Shown here: positions 7,250 to 14,844 of the stretch, one piece after another | Layout of the letters: each line of letters begins with the position of its first letter | Numbering within the stretch: the first letter of the stretch is position 1 | Source: CALAED01 sp937891035 | GTDB lineage: Bacteria; Actinomycetota; Actinomycetes; Streptosporangiales; Streptosporangiaceae | DNA: 19,083 bases | Direction of reading: 5' to 3' | Assembly: GCA_035642125.1 (NCBI GenBank) | Contig: DASQSZ010000286.1 | Span: forward strand, 1 to 19,083 | The notes under the pieces: model-generated | Databases searched by the model: none | The model's input: only the letters and a program-made list of their open reading frames with translations | Told to the model about the DNA's origin: nothing | Made by a program: the position numbers and the translations under genes

Positions 7250-8791
7250 TTATCGACACGATGCTCGGGTGAGCCGGCCGCTCACCACGTCGGCGAGTTC
7301 GACGGACTGCCGCACCGAGTTGACGACGGCGTTGGTGGCCAGGAACTCGCCGCGGGTGAGGTCGCCGATGACGTGCAGGCCCTTGCCGGGCCGGCCGTCG
7401 GCGCCGGTCACCTCTAGCGTATGGAGGTCCACCGCGATGCCGCCGTGCCGATGCGGCGTGGCCAGGCCCGTACGGATCAGGTGCGCGGTCAGCGGATTCG
7501 CGGCCAGGGAGTCCGGCCCGTAGCCGGGTCCGGTCGCGTTGATGATGAGGTCGGCGTCCAGGTGCGGCCCGTCGTCGAAGCGCATTCGGTGCCGCGCCCC
7601 CGATGGCTCGACGGCGGCCAGCGCCCCGCGCACGGTGAGCTGGCCGGAGTCCATCATCTCCAGCAGCCGCCCGGCCGTGATCGCCGGGAAGGAGGCGATG
7701 CGCCCGGCCCACAGGGACAGGTACGAGGACATGAACAGGTCGCGGCCGGGGGGATCGAGGATCCGCCACAGGTCGGGAACCCAGGGGACGATGGCGGTCA
7801 GCACCGACTGCCAGGGCGAGTCGGCGGACTCCAGGTCCCGGCGCAGCTCGGCCGACGTGGTCGGCGGCGGGTGCAGGGCGGCGGCCCAGTCGATCGGCCG
7901 TTCCTCCGCGGCCTCGATCTCCCGGCCGATGACCTCGGCGACTTGATAAAGCGTCGCCGTACCGGTGCGGTGACCGCGGACGAATCGCGGCAGCAGGCTC
8001 AGTTCGGGAAGCACGACACGGCCCTTGACGCTCGGCAGCCGTCCTGACCTGGAAGCCATGATGATGCGGCCGGTGTGTCCGCGTTCGCGGAGGGCGAGCG
8101 CCGCGTCGATTGCGGTGAGCCGGGTGCCGATGATCCCGACCGTGTGGCCGGCGGGCAGGGCGAGGTCGCCCCACGGAGATGACAAAAAGGACGGGCCGCC
8201 CTCCGCGCCTGCGTAGCGGCGCGATGGAAGATGCCCGAGCGCCAGGATCACCGTGGAGTAGACCGCGGACCGGCCCGACGAGAACCGGGCGCGCCATCGG
8301 CCCGCGCCCGCCGGACACAGCGCGACCGCCCGCTCGGCCGAAAGGTCGACCGGCTGACCGGCGTCCCGGGCGGTGCGCACGGTCTCGGCGAGTACCGTAC
8401 GGGCGTAGTCCCCGAACAGCCGGCGCGGGGGATAGTCGGCCGTGTCGGCCGTGTCGGCCGTGTCGGTGCCGTTCGCGCCGCCGGGTCCCGCAACGCCCCC
8501 GGGCGTGGCGCCGCCGGGCGAGGCACTGAGCGCCGGTGCCGCTCGCCGGGCGCGCCAGCGGGCGAACTCCCCTCTGTCATCCGGGGACAGGCTCATCAGG
8601 CCCGCTCGGACGTTCAGCAGATGCAGATCGTACGGCGTGGAGAACGCCAGCCCGGGGCCCATCTCGGCCGGATCGCACACCTCGACCCGCGCCTCGGCCC
8701 CGGCCCATGCGAGCCTGGGCAGCAACTGCCTGAGCAGGCTGACGCCGCTGGGCCCGCAGCCGACCTGGAGGACCCGCCGCGAACCGGTCAC
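7250..8791 (-). CDS. FAD/NAD(P)-binding oxidoreductase (COG4529/NAD_binding_9 type)
   Basis: This 513-aa protein starts at the GTG at 8791, whose bases overlap the TGA of the upstream GNAT gene (GTGA). Residues 8-20 (LQVGCGPSGVSLL) form an N-terminal Rossmann FAD-binding motif, followed by GPGLAFSTPYDLHLLNVRAG and SPDDRGEFARW, which match the signature of the NAD_binding_9 family. A second nucleotide site occurs at TVGIIGTRLTAIDAALALRE, and the C-terminal part (INATGPGY, GLHVIGDLTRGEF) closes the FAD domain. Family members are flavin oxidoreductases or monooxygenase-like proteins, mostly uncharacterised and often found in siderophore or secondary-metabolite loci. A variable linker contains a run of ADT repeats encoded by a 9-bp tandem repeat (8435-8467). 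The upstream in-frame start at 8869 would overlap GNAT by about 80 bp and is less likely. It is the last gene of the desaturase-GNAT operon; substrate unknown. Confidence 0.85.
   Translation of the reverse strand: MTGSRRVLQVGCGPSGVSLLRQLLPRLAWAGAEARVEVCDPAEMGPGLAFSTPYDLHLLNVRAGLMSLSPDDRGEFARWRARRAAPALSASPGGATPGGVAGPGGANGTDTADTADTADYPPRRLFGDYARTVLAETVRTARDAGQPVDLSAERAVALCPAGAGRWRARFSSGRSAVYSTVILALGHLPSRRYAGAEGGPSFLSSPWGDLALPAGHTVGIIGTRLTAIDAALALRERGHTGRIIMASRSGRLPSVKGRVVLPELSLLPRFVRGHRTGTATLYQVAEVIGREIEAAEERPIDWAAALHPPPTTSAELRRDLESADSPWQSVLTAIVPWVPDLWRILDPPGRDLFMSSYLSLWAGRIASFPAITAGRLLEMMDSGQLTVRGALAAVEPSGARHRMRFDDGPHLDADLIINATGPGYGPDSLAANPLTAHLIRTGLATPHRHGGIAVDLHTLEVTGADGRPGKGLHVIGDLTRGEFLATNAVVNSVRQSVELADVVSGRLTRASCR
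8435..8467. repeat. 9-bp tandem repeat inside the FAD/NAD(P)-binding gene
   Basis: GTCGGCCGT is repeated three times exactly (8435-8461), followed by a partial copy. On the coding strand it encodes successive Ala-Asp-Thr triplets. The unit length keeps the reading frame, so copy-number change would only alter linker length. Confidence 0.8.
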
Positions 8792-9321
8792 GTCTCGACC
8801 GGAGAGTTCGATCTCTCCTTCCCGCCGAGCCGCCCCAATGCCGGGCCGCTGATCCGATACGTGGTCCATTCGTCGAGTGGCTTGGCGCCGAGCGATGCGG
8901 TGAAGGAGATGGTGGGCGTATTCCAGTCGAGCGTGGCGAACTCCAGCCGCTCATAGCCTCGCCGTACGCACTCGGCCGCCATTTCGCGACATAGCGCCAG
9001 CCCCACGCCGTGCCGCCGATATTCCGGCAGCACATAAATATCCTCGCCGTAGACGCCGTGCGTGCCCGTCCAGGTGGAAAAGTTCAAGAACCAGACCACG
9101 AAGCCCACGATGGTTCCGTCTATCTCGGCGACGTGGCCGAACAATGCCGGCCGTTCCGCGAAAAGCGCGTCGGACAGCTGCCGTACGGTCAGCCGGCATT
9201 CGTGCGCGGAATCTTCATAGGCCGCCAGGTCGTGCACCATCCGCACGATGCACTCCACATCCGATTCCCGGACCGGCCTGGTCGTCACCACCGGCGCGTC
9301 ACCGATCTCCTCCGGGTTCAT
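8788..9321 (-). CDS. GNAT-family N-acetyltransferase, spermidine/diamine acetyltransferase-like
   Basis: This 177-aa protein follows the SSAT/thialysine acetyltransferase pattern closely: an N-terminal TRPVRESDVECIVRMVHDLAAYE, the strand pair FVVWFLNFSTWTGTHGVYGEDIYVLPEYR, the acetyl-CoA loop RRHGVG (102-107), and LDWNTPTISFTASLGAKPLDEWTTYRISG near the end. Relatives acetylate primary amines of polyamines or lysine analogues with acetyl-CoA. Position 141 is threonine where SSAT enzymes carry the tyrosine used as general acid (normally FY before the SLGA segment), so chemistry or substrate may differ. The start ATG at 9321 is 4 bp past the desaturase stop and no ribosome site is evident, implying coupling. 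Its stop overlaps the GTG start of the FAD/NAD(P) gene. A small hairpin (8801-8818) lies within its last codons. Confidence 0.9.
   Translation of the reverse strand: MNPEEIGDAPVVTTRPVRESDVECIVRMVHDLAAYEDSAHECRLTVRQLSDALFAERPALFGHVAEIDGTIVGFVVWFLNFSTWTGTHGVYGEDIYVLPEYRRHGVGLALCREMAAECVRRGYERLEFATLDWNTPTISFTASLGAKPLDEWTTYRISGPALGRLGGKERSNSPVET
8801..8818 (-). other. Small hairpin before the start of the FAD/NAD(P)-binding gene
   Basis: GGAGAG and CTCTCC flank a 6-nt loop, ending 9 bases before the GTG at 8791. On the mRNA the purine arm GGAGAG resembles a ribosome site but is too far from the GTG unless the hairpin or coupled translation brings it closer. Functional meaning is uncertain. Confidence 0.3.
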
Positions 9322-9325
9322 CGGG

Positions 9326-10348
9326 TCACCGGGTCATCGGGGTTTCGGCGAGGTTCCGATAGCGGATCTCGCCGGTGATCACTTTGCGATAGAACGCCCA
9401 GTACGAGGTCTCGACCGGCACCACCTTGTCGGCGATCACCGCGTAGAGCCGGGTGATCTGGGCCATCGGCACGCCCTGGTGATAATGATGTGCGGTGTGC
9501 AGATTGTTGTAATTGGTGTACCACTGCGCGAATCGCGACGCGTGGATGGTGCGCGTGTTGGTCAGCACGTTGGCGTCCGTCTGCGTGTTGAGGCCGAAGT
9601 GCTCCGGTAGCTCGATCATGAAGTGGGCCGGCTCGGCGACCAGGACGGCCGGCAGCAGCCAGGCGAAGATCAGCAGTGGGTCGCCGGTCACCACGGTGTA
9701 CGCGACCGCGGCGACGGCCGACGCACCGAGCAGCCGGTACTCGCTGCGAATCCTCCCCGCGTCCAGGCGGCGCGGCACCCCCGGAATGGGCCGGCCGAGA
9801 TACGCGCGCACGACATCGGCACCGACGTTCCGGTAGCGCCCGAGATTGACCGCCGCCCGCACAAAGCCGAAGCCCATCCACCGATGCAGATCACGGAATC
9901 GGTAATTGAAGAACTCTCTATTCCGCGGGGTTCCAAGAAAAGCGTGGTGGCGCAGGTGGTCGTGCTTGTAGTGCCAGAAGGAGCTGAGCATGAACAGTCC
10001 GCAGATGATCCCGCAAACTCTGTTCAATCCGCGTCGGCGGAAGGCGTGTTCGTGGAGGCACTCGTGCTGGAGTTCGATCAGATGCGCATAGAGGAGACCG
10101 AGCGGGATGACGGCGGCCGGCGCGACCCATGCCGGACCACGTGCGATCGCCACCCAGGCCAGTGCGATCAGCGCGAGCGCGCTTAAGAATTTTCCGGTGA
10201 ATCTGCGCGGCCTTTTCTCAAAATGCTCCTTCGGCAACGCGCGGCGGCGATCGTCGCCTCGGACCGGCGCGAGCAGGGCGTCCTCGGTCGCGTCCAAACG
10301 GGCGATCGCGGCATCGGTGAGCAGGGGAACTTCATTGCGGGCAGCCAT
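9326..10348 (-). CDS. Membrane-bound di-iron fatty acid desaturase-family protein
   Basis: This 340-aa protein carries the three histidine boxes of the membrane desaturase/hydroxylase superfamily: HECLHEH at 95-101, HDHLRHH at 129-135 and HTAHHYH at 284-290, plus the extra ELPEHFGLNTQTD (246-258) seen in a desaturase subgroup. Hydrophobic segments at about 53-90, 110-125 and 205-245 provide the membrane core. Such enzymes use two irons, O2 and electrons from a reductase to dehydrogenate or hydroxylate a chain. Not all act on lipids: the rhizobitoxine enzyme RtxC, for example, works on an amino-acid derivative. ATG at 10348 is chosen; GGAGG is 11 bases upstream, a somewhat long gap, and the GTG at 10360 overlaps that site. 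It leads an operon with an acetyltransferase and a flavin oxidoreductase, which could modify the same molecule (inference). No acyl carrier protein or ferredoxin is encoded nearby. Confidence 0.9.
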   Translation of the reverse strand: MAARNEVPLLTDAAIARLDATEDALLAPVRGDDRRRALPKEHFEKRPRRFTGKFLSALALIALAWVAIARGPAWVAPAAVIPLGLLYAHLIELQHECLHEHAFRRRGLNRVCGIICGLFMLSSFWHYKHDHLRHHAFLGTPRNREFFNYRFRDLHRWMGFGFVRAAVNLGRYRNVGADVVRAYLGRPIPGVPRRLDAGRIRSEYRLLGASAVAAVAYTVVTGDPLLIFAWLLPAVLVAEPAHFMIELPEHFGLNTQTDANVLTNTRTIHASRFAQWYTNYNNLHTAHHYHQGVPMAQITRLYAVIADKVVPVETSYWAFYRKVITGEIRYRNLAETPMTR

Positions 10349-10604
10349 ATTCCCGGACACCTCCAGAGGGCAGCCTTAATCCGCTGCCGGCGGGGTAGAG
10401 AGGGCCCGGCCCAGACATACTCGATAATTCCGGGCCGCCGTTACCACAAGGGTGGTTGCGTAAATGGTTACTCTCGTCAGGAGATCTGTCAAGGGATGCA
10501 TCGGCCCCCGCCCGCCGCCCACCAGCGCCGGCGATTACCGCCGGTAGTCGGGCGGCATGGCGACCCGAGCCGGGGCCGACGTCGATGTGATGAGCGACGG
10601 TTCG
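10349..10604. other. Intergenic region upstream of the desaturase operon
   Basis: This 256-bp gap must hold the leftward promoter of the desaturase operon. On the minus strand TTGTGG with TATCGA 17 bases later is one possible but weak promoter around 10420-10450. A small inverted repeat ACCAC-4-GTGGT lies at 10443-10456. A 6-bp GC stem with loop ATTAC (10528-10544) is a weak terminator candidate for the phosphatase gene ending at 10605. I see no convincing gene here. Confidence 0.3.
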
Positions 10605-11810
10605 TTACGAGGGCTGGCGGCGCAGGATGAGGAGGGCGATGTCGTCTTCGGCCGGTTCGCGGCCGATGAGCGCGGCCATCACCGCTGCGCTGACCGACTC
10701 GGGCGGGCCGGCGTAGAGGGCGTCGCGCAGGCGGGAGATGCCATCGAGGATCGAGCTGTCGCGCCGCTCGATCAGCCCGTCTGTGTACAGGCACAGCAGC
10801 GCGCCCGCGGGCAGCCGGAAGGTCGTCGTCGTACGCGGCAGGTCTTCGCCCGAGCCGATCAAGACGTCGGTCGGCATCTCGACGACACGTGCCGGATCTC
10901 CCGGCGGGGCGAGGACCGGCGGCCAATGACCGGCCGATGACACGCGCACCTCGTCCATGTCCGGATCGCCCACCGCATAGAGAACGGTCGCCGTGGCGTC
11001 GGGCTCGAAGTGCCGGATCTTCCGGTCGAGCATGCGCAGCACCTCGGCCGGATCGGTGGCCTCCAGCGCGTAGGCCCGCAGCGCGCTGCGCATCCTCTCC
11101 ATCATGACGGCGGCGGTAAATCCGTGCCCCGCCACGTCGCCCATCACGATGCCGACCTCGCCGGAGGGCAGGGCGAAGACGTCGTACCAGTCGCCGCCGA
11201 CGATCGCCGTGCCGGGACGATAACGAGCGGCCAACTCGATGCCGGGGACGACGGGGAGCGCCGCGGGCACGAGCCCGCGTTGCAGCTCAATGGCTCCGTC
11301 CCGCTCGGCCTGGCTGAGCAAGGACTGCACGGCCATCGCGGCGCGAGCCGCCGCAAGCTGCAAGAACTCGGTCTCAGAGAGGGTGAATATACGCGGCGTC
11401 AACGTCCCGACGTGCAGCACCCCCAGCAGCGTGCCGCCCGCGATCAGCGGAACGCCGAGCAGCGACCGAAGCCCCCGCCGCGCCAGGAGCGGGTTGAACA
11501 ATTCCGCGGTGGACACGTCGGGGATGTAGATCGGCCGCCGCCCCGCCGCGACCTGTCCGGCGAACCCCCGGCCTACGGGGACGCTCACCCCCTGGCTGAC
11601 CGCTTCCTTCAGGCCGATCGCCGCCGTCGCCACAAGAAACCGCTCCGAGCGATCCAAGAGCAGCACAACGGCCGTGTCCACGGCCAGTACCTCGCGGACC
11701 CGTCCGAGGAGGTGGTCCAGGAACTCCTCGACGTTCAAATGAGCGAACGCCTCGTCGGTGATCGCCTGGATGTTCTCCAGCTTGCGGGTGGCCTCCCCCC
11801 AAGCGCCCAC
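10605..11810 (-). CDS. GAF domain-containing SpoIIE/RsbU-family PP2C serine phosphatase
   Basis: The 401-aa product has an N-terminal GAF domain (about residues 20-165, AITDEAFAHLNVEEFLDHLLGRV to AAMAVQSLL) and a C-terminal SpoIIE-type PP2C domain (about 175-400). Metal-binding aspartates are visible in GGDWYD (202-210), GDVAGHG (224-230), YTDGL (342-346) and EDDIALL (388-394). Relatives dephosphorylate anti-anti-sigma factors, with the GAF domain sensing a ligand or redox state. The start is placed at GTG 11810 because GGAGG (11816-11820) lies 5 bases upstream; the open frame extends to 12092 but that part overlaps the hydrolase gene and has no family resemblance. ATG at 11886 is a weaker alternative. 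It sits downstream of the hydrolase gene with a 175-bp gap, probably with its own promoter. No anti-sigma or STAS partner is adjacent. Confidence 0.9.
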   Translation of the reverse strand: MGAWGEATRKLENIQAITDEAFAHLNVEEFLDHLLGRVREVLAVDTAVVLLLDRSERFLVATAAIGLKEAVSQGVSVPVGRGFAGQVAAGRRPIYIPDVSTAELFNPLLARRGLRSLLGVPLIAGGTLLGVLHVGTLTPRIFTLSETEFLQLAAARAAMAVQSLLSQAERDGAIELQRGLVPAALPVVPGIELAARYRPGTAIVGGDWYDVFALPSGEVGIVMGDVAGHGFTAAVMMERMRSALRAYALEATDPAEVLRMLDRKIRHFEPDATATVLYAVGDPDMDEVRVSSAGHWPPVLAPPGDPARVVEMPTDVLIGSGEDLPRTTTTFRLPAGALLCLYTDGLIERRDSSILDGISRLRDALYAGPPESVSAAVMAALIGREPAEDDIALLILRRQPS

Positions 11811-11985
11811 AGAGTCCTCCACCTCAAGAACTCTATGTGCGCCACTCCCGCCCCGGCCAGTCCATAGCCGCACGTGAGCGCCCATCTCGCCGGGCCCGAC
11901 AGGACCAGCGGAGCCGCCACCGGCGCCCCATCCATCTGTTGACCGCCCGGTGCGCGCGCCGGCGTCCACCGGCGCGCGAACGGAC

Positions 11986-12891
11986 TCAGGCCAGGTGCGT
12001 GCCGAACCAGTCGAGCACCTTCTGATACGCCTGGCCGGCGGCGTTGACGTTGTAGCGCGGGCCGGTGTCGTTGAAGAAGGCGTGGTTGGCACCCGGGTAT
12101 GTGATGATCTCGTGCGTCAGTCCGGCGCGCCTGAGGGCCGCCTCGGCATCCTCCCTGCTGGCATTGACCCGCTGGTCCAGTTCGGCGTAGATGCCGAGGA
12201 CGGCCGCCTTCGATCCACGGAAGTCAGTGTTGTCGGGCAGCGGCCCGTAGAAGGGGGCCGCCGCGGCCACCCGCGGTTCCTTCGAGGCGAGCAGCAGCCA
12301 GGTCATGCCGCCGCCGAAGCAAAATCCGATCGCGCCGATCTTCACGTCCGGCTCCCGCCGGGCGACTTCGGCGACACCGGCCTTCAGGTCGGCGGCGAAT
12401 CGCTCGTCCGGCACCTTCGAGATCGCCGCCATGGCCTCAGCCTCGCCGCCCACCGCCTCGGTGCCGCCCTCCTCCGACAGCAGGTCGATGGCCAGCGACG
12501 AGTAGCCGGCCGCCGCGAACCGCCCGGCCACCGAACGAATGTGATCGTTCAGGCCGCGGTTTTCGTGGATCACCAGCAACGCGCCCTTCGGCTCAGCGGC
12601 CGCCGCCCACGCGCCGCGCAGCGGCTGGTCACGTGGACCATCGAAGGTGATCGGCTGGGTGGCGACCTGGGACGCCTGGGTCGCGGGGGCCGACGATGGG
12701 GCCGACGTCGTGGTCGCCGGCGCGGACTGGGCGGTTTCGTCGCCGCCGCCGCACGCTGCCAGCAAGGCCGAAGCGGCCGGCAGCCCGAGCCCGAGCATCG
12801 ACAGGCGCCGCAAGGCCTCTCTGCGTGCGATAAGACCGTCCGCGTGGTCGAACGCGACTTCTTCGGCGAGGTAGCGCTGGAACGCCTTCAC
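11986..12891 (-). CDS. Dienelactone hydrolase family protein, Tat-exported putative lipoprotein
   Basis: This 301-aa protein starts with GTG at 12891, eight bases after a good AGGGAGG site. The N-terminus carries twin arginines (RREALRRLSML, 23-33), a hydrophobic stretch and a lipobox LAAC with Cys47, so it should be exported by Tat and anchored to the outer face of the membrane. A Ser/Thr/Ala-rich linker (about 50-80) follows. The alpha/beta-hydrolase domain shows the dienelactone-hydrolase features: HENRG with Glu110, nucleophile Cys191 in GFCFGGG, Asp239 in AELDQRV and His270 in GANHAFF. Family members cleave dienelactones or other esters; the native substrate here is unknown. An extracytoplasmic DLH is fairly common in actinobacteria. 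The gene is divergent from lsr2 and has no tight operon partner; the GAF-SpoIIE gene follows. Confidence 0.92.
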   Translation of the reverse strand: MKAFQRYLAEEVAFDHADGLIARREALRRLSMLGLGLPAASALLAACGGGDETAQSAPATTTSAPSSAPATQASQVATQPITFDGPRDQPLRGAWAAAAEPKGALLVIHENRGLNDHIRSVAGRFAAAGYSSLAIDLLSEEGGTEAVGGEAEAMAAISKVPDERFAADLKAGVAEVARREPDVKIGAIGFCFGGGMTWLLLASKEPRVAAAAPFYGPLPDNTDFRGSKAAVLGIYAELDQRVNASREDAEAALRRAGLTHEIITYPGANHAFFNDTGPRYNVNAAGQAYQKVLDWFGTHLA

Positions 12892-13362
12892 CAGACACGC
12901 CTCCCTGATCGGTATGGCGATGACGCTAGGCCGCCGCTTCTAAAGTCCTTATAAAGACGGCAGCGCCCGCCGCCATAACACCGGCCCCGCAGCCCGGCCA
13001 GGGCCCGCCGCCACTCTGCGGGCCGGACGACCGCCCCCGGGTGAGCCGAGCCCGGCCGGCGGCGCGTCGATCCGACTCGGTCTCGTTTCCGGAGTAAGGA
13101 CTACGATCAGTATGAAGTCGAATTTGCGCTGCGATCGGACGGCGACGGCACGTGAATCACCGTCTTTCACATTTATCAAAAAGGCGGCCAATGACATGGA
13201 GATACGGCCGCTGGAGCGGCGAACCGATCAGCGACAATGCTCCTGGAACTGCTGCGCTCATCGACGGTAATCTCCCCCTCTTCCGTCACCCATCAGCCTG
13301 GGCGGCGGAGGGTGGCGAGCGGTCTATGCTGGAGCGGCCCGAACATCGCGGAGGAGACGGAT
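12892..13362. other. Divergent intergenic region between the hydrolase gene and lsr2
   Basis: This 471-bp gap holds the promoters of two divergent genes. It contains locally AT-rich patches (around 12940-12957 and 13150-13185) against a GC-rich background. A long imperfect inverted repeat pairs 12981-12992 with 13016-13026, 11 bp with one bulge. TATGCT at 13325-13330 is a candidate -10 for lsr2, giving a leader of about 25-30 nt. A 52-codon frame from ATG 13112 to 13270 has no recognisable similarity and a poorly spaced ribosome site, so it is not called. Confidence 0.4.
12981..13026. repeat. Imperfect inverted repeat in the divergent region
   Basis: CCGGCCCCGCAG (12981-12992) pairs with CTGCGGGCCGG (13016-13026), with a single bulged C and a GC-rich loop of 23 nt. 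Since genes on both sides point away, it is not an end-of-gene terminator; it may be an operator, an attenuator or chance. Confidence 0.5.
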
Positions 13363-13731
13363 ATGGCTACCAAGGTCATCATGGTCGACGACATCGACGG
13401 CTACGAGGGCGAGGACGTCGCCAAGCGCGACTTCGAGGTCGGCGGCGCCCAATACACCCTCGACCTGGGCGATGCCAACTTCAAGAAGCTCCAGGAGGTG
13501 CTCGATGTGCTGGCGCCATTCTTGGAGAAGGCGACCGTCGTCAAGCAGGCCGGCCGCGCTCGCAAAGGCGCGGCTGACGTCGGCGCGCCGCGCCTTCGCG
13601 GTTACTCCAACAGCGACGTCCGTGAGTGGGCGACCCGCGAGGGCATCGAGGTGAGTGCCCGCGGAAAGATCGCCGATGAGGTCTACACCAAGTTTATCGA
13701 GGCGCATCCCGACGCCAAGCCGGCAGACTGA
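13363..13731 (+). CDS. lsr2: Lsr2-family nucleoid-associated protein
   Basis: The 122-aa product matches Lsr2 along its whole length: N-terminal dimerisation domain (MATKVIMVDDIDGYEGEDVAKRDFEVGG, YTLDLGDANFKKLQEVLDVLAPFLEKA) and C-terminal DNA-binding domain (SNSDVREWATREGIEVSARGKIADEVYTKFIEAH). Lsr2 is the actinobacterial counterpart of H-NS; it bridges AT-rich DNA through an AT-hook-like RGR motif inserted in the minor groove and silences foreign genes and secondary-metabolite clusters. Here the motif is RGK (100-102), a conservative change at the third residue. ATG at 13363 follows GGAGGAG (13350-13356); the longer open frame upstream lacks similarity. It stands alone between divergent and convergent neighbours. 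Many actinomycetes carry two Lsr2 paralogues, and this may be either one. Confidence 0.95.
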   Translation: MATKVIMVDDIDGYEGEDVAKRDFEVGGAQYTLDLGDANFKKLQEVLDVLAPFLEKATVVKQAGRARKGAADVGAPRLRGYSNSDVREWATREGIEVSARGKIADEVYTKFIEAHPDAKPAD

Positions 13732-13871
13732 TAAACGGGCCGACGGCGGTAACGGCCGGCTCGGCGCACCCCAACCGGATTAACGGTCGGCCATGACGCT
13801 TCCCGTGGGTGGCGAGCCGTTCGGGATGCTCAACCAGGTATGGGGGTGTTCGACCGTACATTCGGGCGGGA

Positions 13872-13907
13872 AAGAAGGGCCCGACAAGCTCCCTGCGGCC
13901 CCTTCTT
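13872..13907. terminator. Hairpin with 10-bp arms, possible terminator
   Basis: AAGAAGGGCC (13872-13881) pairs with GGCCCCTTCTT (13897-13907) with a single bulge and a 15-nt loop. The CTTCTT arm gives some pyrimidine-rich character on the plus strand. Confidence 0.4.
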
Positions 13908-13978
13908 CGAAACCTCTATCTCCAGACACGGACTAAGCCCACTGTGGATATTCTCTGATCCTTGGGTCTGCGCGGCTC

Positions 13979-14006
13979 CCGCGGCCCGGGCCGTCCTCAG
14001 CCGCGG
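13979..14006 (-). terminator. GC hairpin downstream of the methyltransferase gene
   Basis: CCGCGGC (13979-13985) pairs with GCCGCGG (14000-14006), 16-43 bp past the stop at 14022 on the minus strand. No T-run follows. Confidence 0.4.
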
Positions 14007-14021
14007 CGCGGGCGGGCGGGC

Positions 14022-14786
14022 CTAGGGCTTGCGGGCGACGGCGCCCCAGCCGAGGCCGGAAAATCGCGCGAAAAGCTCCGGCGGCAGGAACAGATCGTTG
14101 TCGAGCAGTTCGAACCCGTCGAAGAACCGCAGGATCTCGTCTTTGGTCCGCAGGTTGAGTCCTGCGCTGGCCCGAGAGTAGACCTGCTTGACCTGCGAGC
14201 CGTCCGCCTTGCGCTCTTCGGCGTCGAGCATGTGGGAGATGACCAGGTAGCTGCCCGGCGCCAGCGCGGCACGCAGCGCCGCCACGATGTCGTAGGCCTC
14301 GTCGCCGACGAAGTGCAGCACCGCGACGAGCATCAGCGCCGCCGGCCGGTCGAAGTCGATGAGTTCGCGGACCTTGGGATCGGCGAGGATCCGGTCGGGC
14401 TCGCGGAAGTCGGCCTCGACCATCGCGACGCCTTCGGTGCCGCCCAGCAGCGCGCGCCCGTGCACGCAGACGACGGGATCGACGTCGACGTAGACGACGT
14501 GTGCGTCCGGAGCCGACGAATGGGCCACCTCGTGGGCGTTCTGCTGTGTCGGGAGGCCGGCGCCGAGGTCGAGGAACTGCCTGATCCCGGCCTGACCGGC
14601 GAGATAGCTCACGGCCTGGCGCAAAAAGACGCGGTTTTGCCGGACGCCCTCGGGGGCCTCTGGAAAGGCGGCGGCTATCTGTGCGGCGGCCGCGCGGTCG
14701 GCGGCGAAATTGTCTTTGCCACCGAGCATGTAGTCATAAATGCGCGCGATGTTCGGCACATTCGGGTCGAAATCCTTGGGAATCAT
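14022..14786 (-). CDS. SAM-dependent methyltransferase, DUF574/Methyltransf_19 family
   Basis: The 254-aa protein begins with the family hallmark NVPNIARIYDYMLGGKDNFAADR (residues 9-31), followed by the glycine-rich SAM loop FLDLGAGLPTQQNAHEVA (71-88), the acidic strand end VVYVDVDPVV (97-106) and the conserved LHFVGD segment. This family is greatly expanded in actinomycetes, with few members characterised; many are thought to be small-molecule or regulatory methyltransferases. The start ATG at 14786 follows GAGGGGA with suitable spacing. It lies 89 bp downstream of the PAS-GAF-SpoIIE gene on the same strand and may have its own promoter in that gap. The substrate cannot be predicted. Confidence 0.92.
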   Translation of the reverse strand: MIPKDFDPNVPNIARIYDYMLGGKDNFAADRAAAAQIAAAFPEAPEGVRQNRVFLRQAVSYLAGQAGIRQFLDLGAGLPTQQNAHEVAHSSAPDAHVVYVDVDPVVCVHGRALLGGTEGVAMVEADFREPDRILADPKVRELIDFDRPAALMLVAVLHFVGDEAYDIVAALRAALAPGSYLVISHMLDAEERKADGSQVKQVYSRASAGLNLRTKDEILRFFDGFELLDNDLFLPPELFARFSGLGWGAVARKP

Positions 14787-14844
14787 GGGTATGTCCCCTC
14801 GCCGCCTCGCTCGGACCGACCCCCAGCTCCCGAGTTCCTACCGG

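Larger units (their letters stand above)
13732..14021. other. Convergent intergenic region after lsr2
   Basis: This 290-bp gap separates the lsr2 stop from the stop of the methyltransferase gene. An imperfect GC stem (about 13739-13766) immediately follows lsr2, and two better hairpins follow. A 61-codon frame (13840-14025) is present but has no recognisable features and no clear ribosome site. Confidence 0.45.

Noticed and set aside
8435..8467. Tandem repeat considered as a CRISPR fragment or phase-variable switch
   Set aside because: Units are 9 bp with no spacers and keep the reading frame, so neither a CRISPR nor an on/off switch is supported.
13112..13270. 52-codon frame upstream of lsr2
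   Set aside because: Ribosome site is poorly spaced and the peptide resembles nothing I know; the region is more likely promoter DNA.
13182..13577. Frame beginning MTWRYGRWSGEP upstream of and overlapping lsr2
   Set aside because: It runs out of phase through half of lsr2, with the downstream part clearly non-protein-like; at most a remnant.
13840..14025. 61-codon frame in the convergent gap after lsr2
   Set aside because: No ribosome site, no hydrophobic or conserved features, and it overlaps two terminator-like hairpins.
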